The translations under genes were made by a program, and so were the position numbers. A DNA stretch of 64,000 bases, taken from positions 1 to 64,000 of the forward strand of contig NZ_PVNG01000034.1 of NCBI RefSeq assembly GCF_003001935.1, written 5' to 3'. Positions 24,951 through 34,064 of the stretch are shown here, piece after piece. Numbering within the stretch: the first letter of the stretch is position 1; each line of letters opens with the position of its first letter. This DNA is from Nonomuraea fuscirosea (GTDB taxonomy: Bacteria; Actinomycetota; Actinomycetes; Streptosporangiales; Streptosporangiaceae). The notes under the pieces are model-generated. The model was not told where the DNA came from. It saw nothing but the letters and a program-made list of their open reading frames with translations, and did not search any database.

Positions 24951-26315
24951 GTGCTTACTGAGACGCTCGGATCCGTTCTGATCGCCAACCGAGGGGAGAT
25001 CGCGCGGCGGATCATCCGTACGGTCAAGCGGCTGGGCCTGCGTGCCATCGCGGTTCACTCCGAGGCCGACGCCGACCTGCCGTTCGTGCGCGAGGCCGAC
25101 GAGGCCGTGCTGATCGGCCCGGCCAACCCCGCGCAGAGCTACCTCGACGTCGCGAAGGTGCTGGAGGCGGCCCGCGCGACCGGCGCGCGGGCGATCCACC
25201 CCGGTTACGGCTTCCTCGCCGAGAACGCCGCGTTCGCCAGGGCCGTGATCGACGCCGGGATGGTCTGGATCGGGCCGGCGCCCGAGGCCATCGACAAGAT
25301 GGGCGACAAGATCAACGCCAGGAACCTGATGGAGGCCGCAGGCGTGCCGGTCGCCGCGGGCACCCGCGAGCCGGTCACCGATCTGTCGCTGGCGCTGAAG
25401 GCCGCCGAGAACATCGGCTACCCGGTCATGGTCAAGACCGCGGGCGGCGGCGGTGGCATCGGGATGAGCGTGGCGCACGACGACGACGGGCTGCAGAAGG
25501 CGTACGAGCAGGCGGCCAGGGCGGCGGCGCGGTTCTCCGGCGACGCGCTGGACGGCCCCGCGGTGCTGCTCGAGCGCTACATCGAGCGAGCCCGCCACGT
25601 CGAGGTGCAGATCCTCGGCCTGCCCGGCGGCCGGGTCGTGGCGCTGGGCGAGCGTGACTGCTCGGTGCAGCGCCGCCATCAGAAGGTCGTCGAGGAGTCC
25701 CCTTCGCCCGGCATCAGCCCCGAGCTGCGCGAGCGCATGCTGGCCGCCGCGGTGCGGGTCGGCGAGGCCGTCGGCTACCTGGGCGCGGGCACGGTCGAGT
25801 GCCTGGTCGACGCCGACAAGCAGGACTTCGTGTTCCTGGAGATGAACACCAGGCTGCAGGTGGAGCACCCGGTCACGGAGCTGGTCACCGGGCTCGACCT
25901 GGTCGAGCTGCAGTTGCGGGTCGCCGCGGGGGAGAGCCCCGAGGTGCGGGCCGAACCCAGCGGGCACGCGATCGAGTTCCGGGTCTACGCTGAGGACCCG
26001 AAGCGGTTCTTCCCGGGGCCGGGCACGATCACGGCCTGGGACGAGCCGTCCGGCGACGGGGTGCGGGTCGACTCGGGCTACGTGGCGGGTAACACCGTCA
26101 CGCCGTTCTACGACCCGCTGATGGCCAAGCTCTGCGTCTACGGCTCCGACCGGGCCGAGGCGCTGGAGCTGGGCCGCAAGGCTGTGGCGGAGTTCACGGT
26201 GGAGGGGCCGAAGAACAATCTGCCGTTCTGCGCCGAGCTGCTGGAGAACGCGGAGTTCACCACCGGCGACTACGACACCGGCCTGGTCGCGCGGATGCGC
26301 GCCCGGACCGCATGA
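24951..26315 (+). CDS. accC: Biotin carboxylase (acetyl/propionyl-CoA carboxylase family)
   Basis: The 454-residue ATP-grasp enzyme carboxylates biotin. It has the N-terminal LIANRGEIARRI, the glycine loop KTAGGGGGIGM, RDCSVQRRHQKVVEE and the EMNTRLQVEHPVTE motif. There is no fused biotinyl domain; a separate 70-residue biotinyl protein follows 33 bp later. GTG 24951 is chosen because homology starts right after it, while the frame is open further upstream. Confidence 0.9.
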   Translation: MLTETLGSVLIANRGEIARRIIRTVKRLGLRAIAVHSEADADLPFVREADEAVLIGPANPAQSYLDVAKVLEAARATGARAIHPGYGFLAENAAFARAVIDAGMVWIGPAPEAIDKMGDKINARNLMEAAGVPVAAGTREPVTDLSLALKAAENIGYPVMVKTAGGGGGIGMSVAHDDDGLQKAYEQAARAAARFSGDALDGPAVLLERYIERARHVEVQILGLPGGRVVALGERDCSVQRRHQKVVEESPSPGISPELRERMLAAAVRVGEAVGYLGAGTVECLVDADKQDFVFLEMNTRLQVEHPVTELVTGLDLVELQLRVAAGESPEVRAEPSGHAIEFRVYAEDPKRFFPGPGTITAWDEPSGDGVRVDSGYVAGNTVTPFYDPLMAKLCVYGSDRAEALELGRKAVAEFTVEGPKNNLPFCAELLENAEFTTGDYDTGLVARMRARTA

Positions 26316-26348
26316 GACCGTTGAACCACGGAAAGAAGGGGAGTCCCG

Positions 26349-26561
26349 GTGGCTGAGGTACGCGCTGAGATGGTGGCGAACGTCTGGAAGGTCGTCGTCA
26401 AGGAGGGAGACACCGTCTCCGACGGCGACACGCTGGTCATCCTCGAGTCCATGAAGATGGAGATCCCGGTGCTCGCCGAGGACGACGGTGTGGTGGCGCA
26501 GCTCAAGGTGGCGGAGGGCGATGTCATCCAGGAGGGTGATCTGATCGCCGTCATCGAGTAG
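26349..26561 (+). CDS. Biotinyl carrier protein (TB7.3-like)
   Basis: The 70-residue single-domain protein carries the biotinylation motif ESMKME (Lys near 36) flanked by the two half-domains of the biotinyl/lipoyl fold. Its size and place near sigR-rsrA and pdtaS match Rv3221c (TB7.3). The start is GTG with AAGAAGGGGAG just upstream. Paired with the preceding biotin carboxylase, it should pass carboxybiotin to a carboxyltransferase encoded elsewhere. Confidence 0.9.
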   Translation: MAEVRAEMVANVWKVVVKEGDTVSDGDTLVILESMKMEIPVLAEDDGVVAQLKVAEGDVIQEGDLIAVIE

Positions 26562-26931
26562 CGCGGGCCATGAACCTGGCGCGGTCGACCACGACGCGTT
26601 CCATCGTGCCCTTGCCGACCACGGTCCGCCGGTCGTGGGCCTCGAAGGCGAAGACGAGCCGCCGGCCGTCGACCTCCGTGAGCTCCACGCCGACCTGGAC
26701 GTGGGTGCCGAGCGGGCTGGCGGCGGTGTGCTCCAGCTCGACCCGGGTGCCGACGGACGTCTCGCCCGGGGCGAGGTGCCGCTCGATCGCCCGCAGGGTG
26801 GCGGCCTCGGCCAGCGCGAGCAGCCGGGGCGTGGCCAGCACGGGCACGTCGCCGCTGCCGAGCTTCTTGGCGGTGTCCTCCATCTCGACCATGATGAGCA
26901 GCTGGGCACGCAGGCCGGGAACGAGCGTCAT
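26551..26931 (-). CDS. Thioesterase of the FlK (fluoroacetyl-CoA) hotdog family
   Basis: The 126-residue protein follows the FlK family pattern: TPRLLALAEAATLRAI (helix with the active Glu), SVGTRVELEHTAAS, and a late FAFEAHD. Most members act on small acyl-CoAs rather than fluoroacetyl-CoA. It converges on the biotinyl carrier gene, and their ends overlap by 11 bp. Confidence 0.8.
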   Translation of the reverse strand: MTLVPGLRAQLLIMVEMEDTAKKLGSGDVPVLATPRLLALAEAATLRAIERHLAPGETSVGTRVELEHTAASPLGTHVQVGVELTEVDGRRLVFAFEAHDRRTVVGKGTMERVVVDRARFMARATR

Positions 26932-27192
26932 GGGATCAGCCTATGGTGGCGACAGGGTGCGGGCCGTCGGATCCGGCGGGTGCTGACTTATCGGAAACGC
27001 GGACAAGTGTGGCACCAAGGCCCCAGGATAGGCTTTGTACGGCTTGAGGCATTTAAGTGGCATGTGGGACAGGTGAGTCGTACACTCTCTGAGTTCCGTG
27101 ACCACTGTGTTACCTCACCGCGACACAAGTTCGCTTTGTTGAGAACGGCGGGGTGGGAGAGGTTTCGGACGTAGGGGGGTAGCGGGGGAATC
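26932..27192 (+). other. Promoter region of the Ser/Thr kinase gene
   Basis: This 261-bp spacer separates divergent genes (the thioesterase and the kinase) and is AT-richer than its surroundings around 27000-27150. I see no clear promoter pair, palindrome or small gene. Confidence 0.4.
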
Positions 27193-28836
27193 ATGGTGGC
27201 CCAAGGGACGACGCTGGCGGGGCGGTATCGACTGGATACCCGCATCGGCGCCGGTGGCATGGGTGAGGTGTGGCGCGGCGAGGACATCGTGCTCGCGCGC
27301 ACCGTCGCCGTCAAAGTGCTGCTCCCAGGCCGTATGGAGGACCCCGGGTTCGTCGCTCGCTTCCAGGGGGAGGCGCGGGCGATGGCCACGATCAACCACT
27401 CCGGCGTGGTCGACGTCTACGACTACGGCGTCAGCGGCGACACCGTCTACCTGGTGATGAAGTTCGTCGACGGCGAACCGCTCGACCGGCTGCTCGGCCG
27501 GCTCGGCCGCATCCCGCCGCAACCGGCCATGGAGCTGATCGCGCAGGCCGCGTCGGCGCTGCAGGCCGTGCACGACCAGGGCATCGTGCACCGCGACGTC
27601 AAGCCGGGCAACCTGCTCGTGCAGCGCGACGGCACGCTCGTGCTCACCGACTTCGGCATCGCCCGCTCCGACGTGGCCAACCGGCTCACGGACGCCGGCA
27701 TGGTGCTCGGCACCGCCGCCTACTGCGCTCCCGAGCAGGCCGAGGGCGCCCCCGTGACGCCCGCGGTGGACATCTACGCGCTCGGCGTGGTCGCGTACGA
27801 GTGCCTCGTGGGGCAGCGGCCCTTCGACGGTGACAGCGCCGTCACGATCGCGCTGAAGCACATCCGCGAGGCGCCGCCACCCCTGCCGCAGGACATCCCG
27901 CCGCCGGTGCGCGGCCTGGTGGAGATCGCCCTGTCGAAGGACCCGGCCAGGCGCTACCCGAGCGCCAGGGCGATGAGCGAGGCCGCCCGGGCCATCGCCA
28001 ACGGGCAGATGCCCGCCGTGCCCGACCTGCCGGCCGCCCCGCCGGCCACCGGCGCCACCATGGCGCAGCCCCGCGACGGCTACCAGCACTCCCAGCAGCA
28101 TCACCAGCAGCACGGGGACCGGTCGCACGATCCGGCCTACCAGACCGGCGCCAGGATGGCCCACGAGGACACCACCCTGAGCGAGCGGCGCGGCGGAAGC
28201 AGGCGCGCCGCGGTCAAGGGCTCACGCAGGACCGGGCTCATCGCGGGCATCGCCGCGGCGGTGGTGCTCGGCGCCGGCGCCACCGCGGTGGCCCTGACCG
28301 GCATCACCAACATGGGGCTTCCCGAGCCGACCGTCAGCACCATCGACATCGCCAACCCGAAGCCCTCCACCAGGTCGCCGAAGCCCAGCAAGCCCCCCAC
28401 CGAAGAGCCCGAGCCCACGCCGACGCGGATCAGGCACAGCACCCCGCCGAGGTCCACGCCGACGCCCGACAAGCCGACCAGGACGCCGACGAAGACGCCG
28501 ACGAAGACGCCGACGAACAGCCCGTCGCCCTCCAAGTCGCCCAGCGCCACGCCGACGGTCAAGAAGATCCTGGTGCCGAACGTGATCGGCAGGCGCTTCC
28601 TGGAGGCGCAGAGCATGATCGAGGCGGCGGGCTTCGTGTCGAGGACCGACGACCGCACCACCACCGTCGACGGCCGGCGCTGCGGCAGGATCCAGAAGAC
28701 CACGCCGAACGCCGGAGTGTCGCTGGAGGAGGGCAAGACGGTGGAGATCCTCCTCGTCGACAGCGCCTGCCCCGAGGACGAGCCCCCGGAGACCTCCACC
28801 CCGACGCCCACGACGAAGCCCACCACCAACAAGTAG
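27193..28836 (+). CDS. PASTA-domain Ser/Thr protein kinase (PknB-like)
   Basis: The 547-residue receptor kinase has a full catalytic domain (about 10-270): GAGGMGEV, AVKV, HRDVKPGN, DFGIA and APEQ. A juxtamembrane part rich in Gln and His follows, then one membrane helix (about 347-370). The extracellular part has a long Thr/Pro/Lys linker with TPTKTPTKTPT repeats and a single PASTA domain (about 455-525, VPNVIGRRFLEAQSMIEAAGF). It probably senses peptidoglycan or muropeptides. It converges on the ThDP enzyme gene with only 7 bp between. Confidence 0.93.
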   Translation: MVAQGTTLAGRYRLDTRIGAGGMGEVWRGEDIVLARTVAVKVLLPGRMEDPGFVARFQGEARAMATINHSGVVDVYDYGVSGDTVYLVMKFVDGEPLDRLLGRLGRIPPQPAMELIAQAASALQAVHDQGIVHRDVKPGNLLVQRDGTLVLTDFGIARSDVANRLTDAGMVLGTAAYCAPEQAEGAPVTPAVDIYALGVVAYECLVGQRPFDGDSAVTIALKHIREAPPPLPQDIPPPVRGLVEIALSKDPARRYPSARAMSEAARAIANGQMPAVPDLPAAPPATGATMAQPRDGYQHSQQHHQQHGDRSHDPAYQTGARMAHEDTTLSERRGGSRRAAVKGSRRTGLIAGIAAAVVLGAGATAVALTGITNMGLPEPTVSTIDIANPKPSTRSPKPSKPPTEEPEPTPTRIRHSTPPRSTPTPDKPTRTPTKTPTKTPTNSPSPSKSPSATPTVKKILVPNVIGRRFLEAQSMIEAAGFVSRTDDRTTTVDGRRCGRIQKTTPNAGVSLEEGKTVEILLVDSACPEDEPPETSTPTPTTKPTTNK

Positions 28837-28843
28837 GGCCGGC

Positions 28844-30490
28844 TCAGACCCCCGTCGTGTTGCGGGGGTAGGCGACCTGCGGGTCGGTGGCGATGTTCAC
28901 CATGTACGGCAGGCCAGAGTCGAACGCCCTGCGCAGGGCGGGACCGATCTCCGACGGCTTGGTGACCAGCTCGCCCCCGCCGCCCAGGGCCGTGACGACC
29001 TGGTCGTAGCGGCACTGGGGCTGCAGCTCGGCCGCGACGTCGTAGCCGTACAGCATCTGCATGGGGTGCTTCTCCAGGCCCCACATGCCGTTGTTGCCGC
29101 AGATCATCACGACGGGGAGCCGGTGGCGGACGAGGGTGTCGACGTCCATCAGCGAGAATCCGGCCGCGCCGTCGCCGAGCAGCAGCACCACCTGCGAGGA
29201 CGGCCGGGCCAGGCGGGCGGCGATGGAGTAGCCGAGGCCGGTGCCGAGGCAGCCGTAGGGGCCCGGGTCGAGCCAGTTGCCCGGCTGCTTCGGCTCGACG
29301 TACTTGCCCGCGTAGGAGACGAAGTCGCCGCCGTCGCCGATCACCACGGCGTCCTCGGCCAGGATCTTGCCCAGCTCGCCGTAGATCCGCATGGGGTGGA
29401 TCGGGTCGGTGTCGGCTGCGAGCAGGTCGGCGTCGCCGGCGATGGCCGCGGCCGCGCTCTCGGACAGCTTCGTCACCCAGGACGCGTACGCGTCGGGCTT
29501 GACCCCGGCCTCGCCGCAGGCCGTGCCGAGACTCCAGAACACCACCGACAGGTCGCCGGCGGCGGAGGCGACCGGCTGCATGTGGGTGGTCAGCTGCGAG
29601 GGCGCGTCGGCGATGTGCACCACCCTGGCCAGCGGCGCGCCCTCCTTGCCGCCGAACCAGCCGTAGCCGAGCCGGAAGTCGAGCGGCGTGCCGACCACGA
29701 TGACCAGGTCGGCCTGGGCGAACGCCTGCCCGCGGGCCCTGGTGACGAGCAGCTCGTGGCCCGAGGGCAGGATGCCGCGGCCCTGGCCGTTGGGGATGAC
29801 CGGCAGCCGCCACGTCTCGGCGAAGTCGCGGGCGGCCTCCTCGGCGCGGTCCATCCACACGTCGGAGCCGTAGACGAGCACCGGCCGCTCGGCCTCGGCC
29901 AGCAGGCGCGCGATGCTCGCCAGGGACTCGGGGTCGGGTTCGAGCGGGGAAGGGCTCTGCGTACGCACCTCGTGCGCCGGCGACGGCGAGAACAGGTGGT
30001 CCATGTAGACGTCGAGGAAGACCGGGCCGCGGTGGGGGGCGGTCGCCGTGCGGAAGGCCACCTCGACCTCCTGGCCGACCGACTCGGCGTCGGACGCCGT
30101 GAACGCCAGCTTGGTGATCGGGTCGAGCAGCGGCGGATGGTCCATCTCCTGCAGCGCGCCGCTGCCCCAGCGGGACTGCGGCGCCCGGCCGCCGAGCACG
30201 ACCACGGGCGAGCCGTTGAAGTGGGCGGTCGCGACACCGCTGACGCCGTTGGTGATGCCGGGGCCGGCGGTCAGCACGGCCAGACCGGGTTTCCTGGTCA
30301 GCCGGGCCGTCGCCTCGGCGGCGAAGACCGCACTCTGCTCGTGGCGTACGTCGAGGATGCGCATGTCCTCGTGCACCGCGCCGTCGTAGAGCGGGAAGAC
30401 ATGCCCTCCCGACAGGGTGAACATGGTCTCGACGCCATAGGCCTTGGACACGGCGACGGCGGCGTCACCGGCGTGCTTCGCAGACTCCAT
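28844..30490 (-). CDS. Thiamine-diphosphate enzyme (acetolactate synthase-like)
   Basis: The 548-residue enzyme has all three domains of the family: the N-terminal activation Glu in RHEQSAVFAAEA, TAGPGITNG, and the C-terminal ThDP/Mg motif GDGAAGFSLMD...NN. It is the IlvB/IlvG-type group, which makes acetolactate or decarboxylates 2-oxo acids. No regulatory subunit gene is nearby, so a catabolic or atypical role is possible. Confidence 0.85.
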   Translation of the reverse strand: MESAKHAGDAAVAVSKAYGVETMFTLSGGHVFPLYDGAVHEDMRILDVRHEQSAVFAAEATARLTRKPGLAVLTAGPGITNGVSGVATAHFNGSPVVVLGGRAPQSRWGSGALQEMDHPPLLDPITKLAFTASDAESVGQEVEVAFRTATAPHRGPVFLDVYMDHLFSPSPAHEVRTQSPSPLEPDPESLASIARLLAEAERPVLVYGSDVWMDRAEEAARDFAETWRLPVIPNGQGRGILPSGHELLVTRARGQAFAQADLVIVVGTPLDFRLGYGWFGGKEGAPLARVVHIADAPSQLTTHMQPVASAAGDLSVVFWSLGTACGEAGVKPDAYASWVTKLSESAAAAIAGDADLLAADTDPIHPMRIYGELGKILAEDAVVIGDGGDFVSYAGKYVEPKQPGNWLDPGPYGCLGTGLGYSIAARLARPSSQVVLLLGDGAAGFSLMDVDTLVRHRLPVVMICGNNGMWGLEKHPMQMLYGYDVAAELQPQCRYDQVVTALGGGGELVTKPSEIGPALRRAFDSGLPYMVNIATDPQVAYPRNTTGV

Positions 30491-30546
30491 GCCGGGGAAC
30501 TTACCAATGAGTCACAAGAGTAAACAGACCTTCAGCACCGTAAAGA

Positions 30547-31326
30547 TCATCTACGGCAGCAGATGGTCACCATGCCGTCGCTCGTGCCGGCGACGATCTT
30601 CTTCTTGGCGGCGGGGTTCCGCCTGACGCCGACCGTGGTGTTGACGCCGGTGGCCTGCACGTCGTAGACGCCTCCGGGCACGTCGAGGGCGACGTCGCCG
30701 CTCGTCCGCACCACGGCCTTGACCTCCGACGGCGCGGCGGTGAACATCAGCCGCACGTCGCCCGAGCCGACCTCCACGTCGGCGGTGTTGCCGGACAGCT
30801 CGGAGCCCTCGACGTCGCCCGTGCCGGTCCTGGCCCAGACGTCGCCGGAGATGGCGTTGAGCCGGACGTCGCCGGCCACCGAGGTGACCCGGACGTCGGA
30901 GAACAGCTCGTCGACCGAGAGCCTGCCGCCGGCCGTGCGGGCCTCCACGTCGGTCTCCGGCGGCACCGACAGCATGTAGTTCGCCACGCACAGCGGGCCG
31001 TCCGGCTGGTCGGAGCCGGGGCAGACGGCGTCGAGCCGCAGCGTCGCCGTCACCGCGTCCCATTCCTCGCTGACCGTCGGCCGTTCGCGCGACCAGTGCA
31101 GCTCCCGATCGATGCGCAGCTCGCCCGCCTGGCCCGCCACGATGTCCAGGTTGACCTGGCCCCGGCCCGTGCTGATGTGCACCTGGCCGTCGGCGAACGG
31201 GATGGACCTGCTGGTGAAGTCCGTCGGCACCCTGGCCCTGGCGAATCCGTTCCAGATGCCGATCGTGGAGACGGCCAGCGCGATCACGGTCGCCACGGCG
31301 CCGCCGGCCAGCCACGCGGCTCTCAC
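30547..31326 (-). CDS. Membrane-anchored DUF4097 beta-solenoid protein
   Basis: The 259-residue protein has one N-terminal membrane helix (about 5-26). Repeating short strands typical of DUF4097 follow, for example VRVTSVAGDVRLNAISGDVWARTGTGDV in overlapping rungs. Such proteins are often linked to two-component or PadR genes and may be surface-exposed. Its start overlaps the response-regulator stop (ATGA), so it is the third gene of a kinase-regulator-DUF4097 operon. Confidence 0.8.
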   Translation of the reverse strand: MRAAWLAGGAVATVIALAVSTIGIWNGFARARVPTDFTSRSIPFADGQVHISTGRGQVNLDIVAGQAGELRIDRELHWSRERPTVSEEWDAVTATLRLDAVCPGSDQPDGPLCVANYMLSVPPETDVEARTAGGRLSVDELFSDVRVTSVAGDVRLNAISGDVWARTGTGDVEGSELSGNTADVEVGSGDVRLMFTAAPSEVKAVVRTSGDVALDVPGGVYDVQATGVNTTVGVRRNPAAKKKIVAGTSDGMVTICCRR

Positions 31327-31979
31327 GGCAGGCTCCTGATCTTGAGGAACTGCAGCACGGCCAGGACCCGCCGGTGATCGCCTTCGGCGGGCGGGAGGTC
31401 GAGCTTGGTGAAGATGTTGCCGATGTGCTTGCCCACGGCGCCCTCGCTGAGCACCAGGGCCTGCCCGATGCCGGCGTTGGAGCGGCCCTCGGCCATCAGC
31501 CTGAGCACCTCGTGCTCCCGCGGCGTCAGGCGTTCGAGCGGGTCGCTGTTGCCGCGCAGCAGAAGCTGGGCCACGACCTCGGGATCGAGCGCGGTGCCGC
31601 CCGAGGCCACCCGGCGCAGCGCGTCGATGAACTCGGCCACGTCGGCCACCCGGTCCTTGAGCAGGTAGCCCACGCCGCCCGTGGCGGCCGAGGCGAGCAG
31701 CTGGGCCGCGTAGCGTTCCTCGACGTACTGGGAGAGCACGAGGACGGCCAGCTTCGGCTGCTGGCGGCGCAGCACGAGCGCGGCCCGCAGGCCCTCGTCG
31801 GTGTGCGTGGGCGGCATCCTGACGTCGGTGACGACCAGCTCGGGCCGGTGCTCCTCGGCCGCTCTCAGCAGCCCCTCGGCCTCGTCCACGGCCGCGACCA
31901 CCTCCATGCCGGCGGCGTCCAGGAGCCGGATCAGGCCCTCGCGCAGCAGCACGGAATCCTCGGCGAGCACTACTCGCAC
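31323..31979 (-). CDS. NarL/LuxR-family response regulator
   Basis: The 218-residue protein has a receiver with AEDSVLLREG, the phospho-acceptor in VVTDVRMP and the Lys in LLKDR, all intact. A LuxR-type helix-turn-helix follows (LTPREHEVLRLMAEGRSNAGIG). The partner kinase overlaps it upstream by 10 bases. It should act as a DNA-binding output of that kinase, perhaps on the DUF4097 gene. Confidence 0.92.
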   Translation of the reverse strand: MRVVLAEDSVLLREGLIRLLDAAGMEVVAAVDEAEGLLRAAEEHRPELVVTDVRMPPTHTDEGLRAALVLRRQQPKLAVLVLSQYVEERYAAQLLASAATGGVGYLLKDRVADVAEFIDALRRVASGGTALDPEVVAQLLLRGNSDPLERLTPREHEVLRLMAEGRSNAGIGQALVLSEGAVGKHIGNIFTKLDLPPAEGDHRRVLAVLQFLKIRSLP

Positions 31980-33130
31980 GGCAAGTCCACCTCGATCGTC
32001 GTCGGTCCGCCCAGCGGGCTGGAGAGGCGCAGCGACCCGTCGACGGCGTCGATCCGCTGGGCCAGGCCGCGCAGCCCGGTGCCGCCCTCCATTCTGGCCC
32101 CGCCGCAGCCGTCGTCGTAGACGAGCACGTGCAGCCGGTCGCGCTCGCGCCGCACGCTCACTTCCGCCTTCGTGGCCGCCGCGTGCTTGGCGATGTTGGT
32201 CAGGGCTTCCGACACGGTGAAGAACGCCACCGCCTCGATGGTCGGCGTGGTCCGCCGCTCGATGTCGACGCGGAGCCTGACGGGGAACGGGGCGCGGGCG
32301 GCGACGCCGGACAGCGCCGCGTCCAGGCCCTGGTCGTTGAGTACGGCGGGATGCAGGCCGCGGACGAAGTCACGCAGCTCCTTGAGCGCCTGCTTGGCCT
32401 CCTCGTGGGCCTGCTCGATGGCCTCGCGGGCCGGGTCGGGCAGGTCGGTCAGGGTGGCCCTGGCCAGGCCCAGGTTCATGGCCAGGGAGACCAGCCGCTG
32501 CTGGGCGCCGTCGTGCAGGTCGCGCTCGATCCTGCGGCGTTCGGCGTCGGCCGCGTCGATGACGCCGGCCCGGCTCTCGGTCAGCGTCTCGATCCGCTGC
32601 CCCAGCTCGGAGCGGCTGGGACCGAGCAGTGTACGGGCGACCGACAGGTCGAGCGCCGCCATGCCGCGGGCCAGCACCGGGGCGAGCAGCAGCAGGAAGA
32701 GCCCGATCGCCATGAAGACGGCCACGACCCGGTTGTCCCTGAGGTCGAAGAGGAATTCCAGCGGCGGCCGCTGCACCTTCGCCGGCAGGAACGCCAGCAG
32801 CCCCACGATCGCGCCGCCCCACACCACCGCCACCAGGAACGCCCCCGCCAGGCTCACGAACGGCGACAGCAGGTGGTAGCCGATCTGCCGCCACGTGGCC
32901 GGGCTGCGCCAGCTCCTGGGGGAGCGCACGGGCGGGATGTGCGCGCGCTGGAAGGCGTCGAACCGGGAACGCTGCACGCCGGTGAACACCGGCACGGCCC
33001 GCTTCAGCACGGGCGGGACCGGGGCCAGGATGAGCGTCAGCCCGCCGAGCAGCACGCCGACCGGGAAGCCGATCATCACGTGGGCCGTGTCGAGCCACGC
33101 CCGCGCCGACCACGGGCGGGGGACCTTCAT
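31970..33130 (-). CDS. Sensor histidine kinase (HisKA_3 type)
   Basis: The 386-residue kinase has about four membrane segments (16-40, 90-117 and 135-155 are the clearest), then the dimerisation and phospho-acceptor box ERRRIERDLHDGAQQRLV and a HATPase domain (SEALTNIAKHAAAT, DDGCGG, GTGLRGL). This is the NarX/DesK/LiaS branch. The first gene of the three-gene operon, it overlaps its response regulator. Confidence 0.92.
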   Translation of the reverse strand: MKVPRPWSARAWLDTAHVMIGFPVGVLLGGLTLILAPVPPVLKRAVPVFTGVQRSRFDAFQRAHIPPVRSPRSWRSPATWRQIGYHLLSPFVSLAGAFLVAVVWGGAIVGLLAFLPAKVQRPPLEFLFDLRDNRVVAVFMAIGLFLLLLAPVLARGMAALDLSVARTLLGPSRSELGQRIETLTESRAGVIDAADAERRRIERDLHDGAQQRLVSLAMNLGLARATLTDLPDPAREAIEQAHEEAKQALKELRDFVRGLHPAVLNDQGLDAALSGVAARAPFPVRLRVDIERRTTPTIEAVAFFTVSEALTNIAKHAAATKAEVSVRRERDRLHVLVYDDGCGGARMEGGTGLRGLAQRIDAVDGSLRLSSPLGGPTTIEVDLPCE

Positions 33131-33213
33131 GGCGTCAACGGTATTGACCGGGGGCGCGGACGGGAAATGGGCCTGGTGTGCTGGTCCATGGTGGGGCTAG
33201 CCCTACCATCCTC

Positions 33214-33320
33214 GCGGGTCGCGGGTCGCGGGTCGCGGGTTCCGGGTCGCGGGTTCCGGGTTCCGGGTTCTGGGTTCCGGGTTCCGGGTTCCGGGGTTGA
33301 GGTCGGGGTCGGGGTCGGGT
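33214..33320 (+). repeat. Heptamer repeat (GGGTTCC / GGGTCGC)n
   Basis: About twelve 7-bp units, CGGGTCG at one end and CGGGTTC further in, pass into CGGGGTC units. The array stops exactly at the bioD stop codon (33320-33322). GGG every seven bases gives a (G3N4)n pattern on the + strand, quadruplex-prone, like the array at 251-377 on the other strand. Confidence 0.93.
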
Positions 33321-34039
33321 CAGAGGCTGTGGCGGGATCGGAACGCCGCCGGGTCGAACGCGCCGCCGAGCGTGGCCCCCAGCCCCTCGCGGGCCGCCTC
33401 GGCGAACGCCTGCCGGTCGCGCAGCCCGCCCGCCCCTTCCCGCAGCGCCCCCGCCAGCGGCCGCGCGGCCAGCATCTCCAGGTCGGCCAGGCTGCTGCGC
33501 TCGGCCGTCCCCGGCGTGTCAGGCCAGCTCCCGATGACGATCCCGGCCAGGTCGAGCCCCCGGTGCGCGAGCGCCTCCAGGGTGAGCGCGGTGTGGCCGA
33601 CGGTGTCGCCGCCCGCGCGCACCACGACCAGCACCTGCGCCCGCAGCGTACGGGCCAGGTCGGCCACGGTGGCGCCGTCGTCGTCGTAACGTTCCAGCAG
33701 CCCGCCGGTGCCCTCCACGACCACCAGGCGGTTGCTGTCGGCCAGCTCCCGCACCAGCTCGGCGGCTCCGTCGAGCGAGACCGGCGGGATCCCCGCGACG
33801 CGGGCCGCCGCCGCGGGCGGGAGCGCGCCGGGGAAGCGGCCGAGCTCGAAGGTGGTGCCGATGCCGGAGAGCCGGATCACCTCGTCCACGTCACCGGGCG
33901 CGCCGGCCGCCGCCCCGGTCTGGGCGGGTTTGACCACGGCCGCCGCGGACCCGCGGGCCCGCGTGAGGGCGGCCAGCGCGGCCGCGACCACGGTCTTGCC
34001 CACGCCCGCGCCGGTGCCCGTGACCACGATGATGCTCAT
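33320..34039 (-). CDS. bioD: Dethiobiotin synthetase BioD
   Basis: The 239-residue enzyme closes the ureido ring of dethiobiotin in biotin synthesis. It shows the P-loop GTGAGVGKT (8-16), KPAQTG and the EGTGGLLE carboxylate loop. ATG 34039 starts MSIIVVTGTG, which fits the family; an upstream frame extension lacks homology. Its stop codon is the boundary of a heptamer repeat array. No other bio gene is adjacent. Confidence 0.92.
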   Translation of the reverse strand: MSIIVVTGTGAGVGKTVVAAALAALTRARGSAAAVVKPAQTGAAAGAPGDVDEVIRLSGIGTTFELGRFPGALPPAAAARVAGIPPVSLDGAAELVRELADSNRLVVVEGTGGLLERYDDDGATVADLARTLRAQVLVVVRAGGDTVGHTALTLEALAHRGLDLAGIVIGSWPDTPGTAERSSLADLEMLAARPLAGALREGAGGLRDRQAFAEAAREGLGATLGGAFDPAAFRSRHSL

Positions 34040-34064
34040 GTGCCCAGCGTAGGAGCATGATCGG

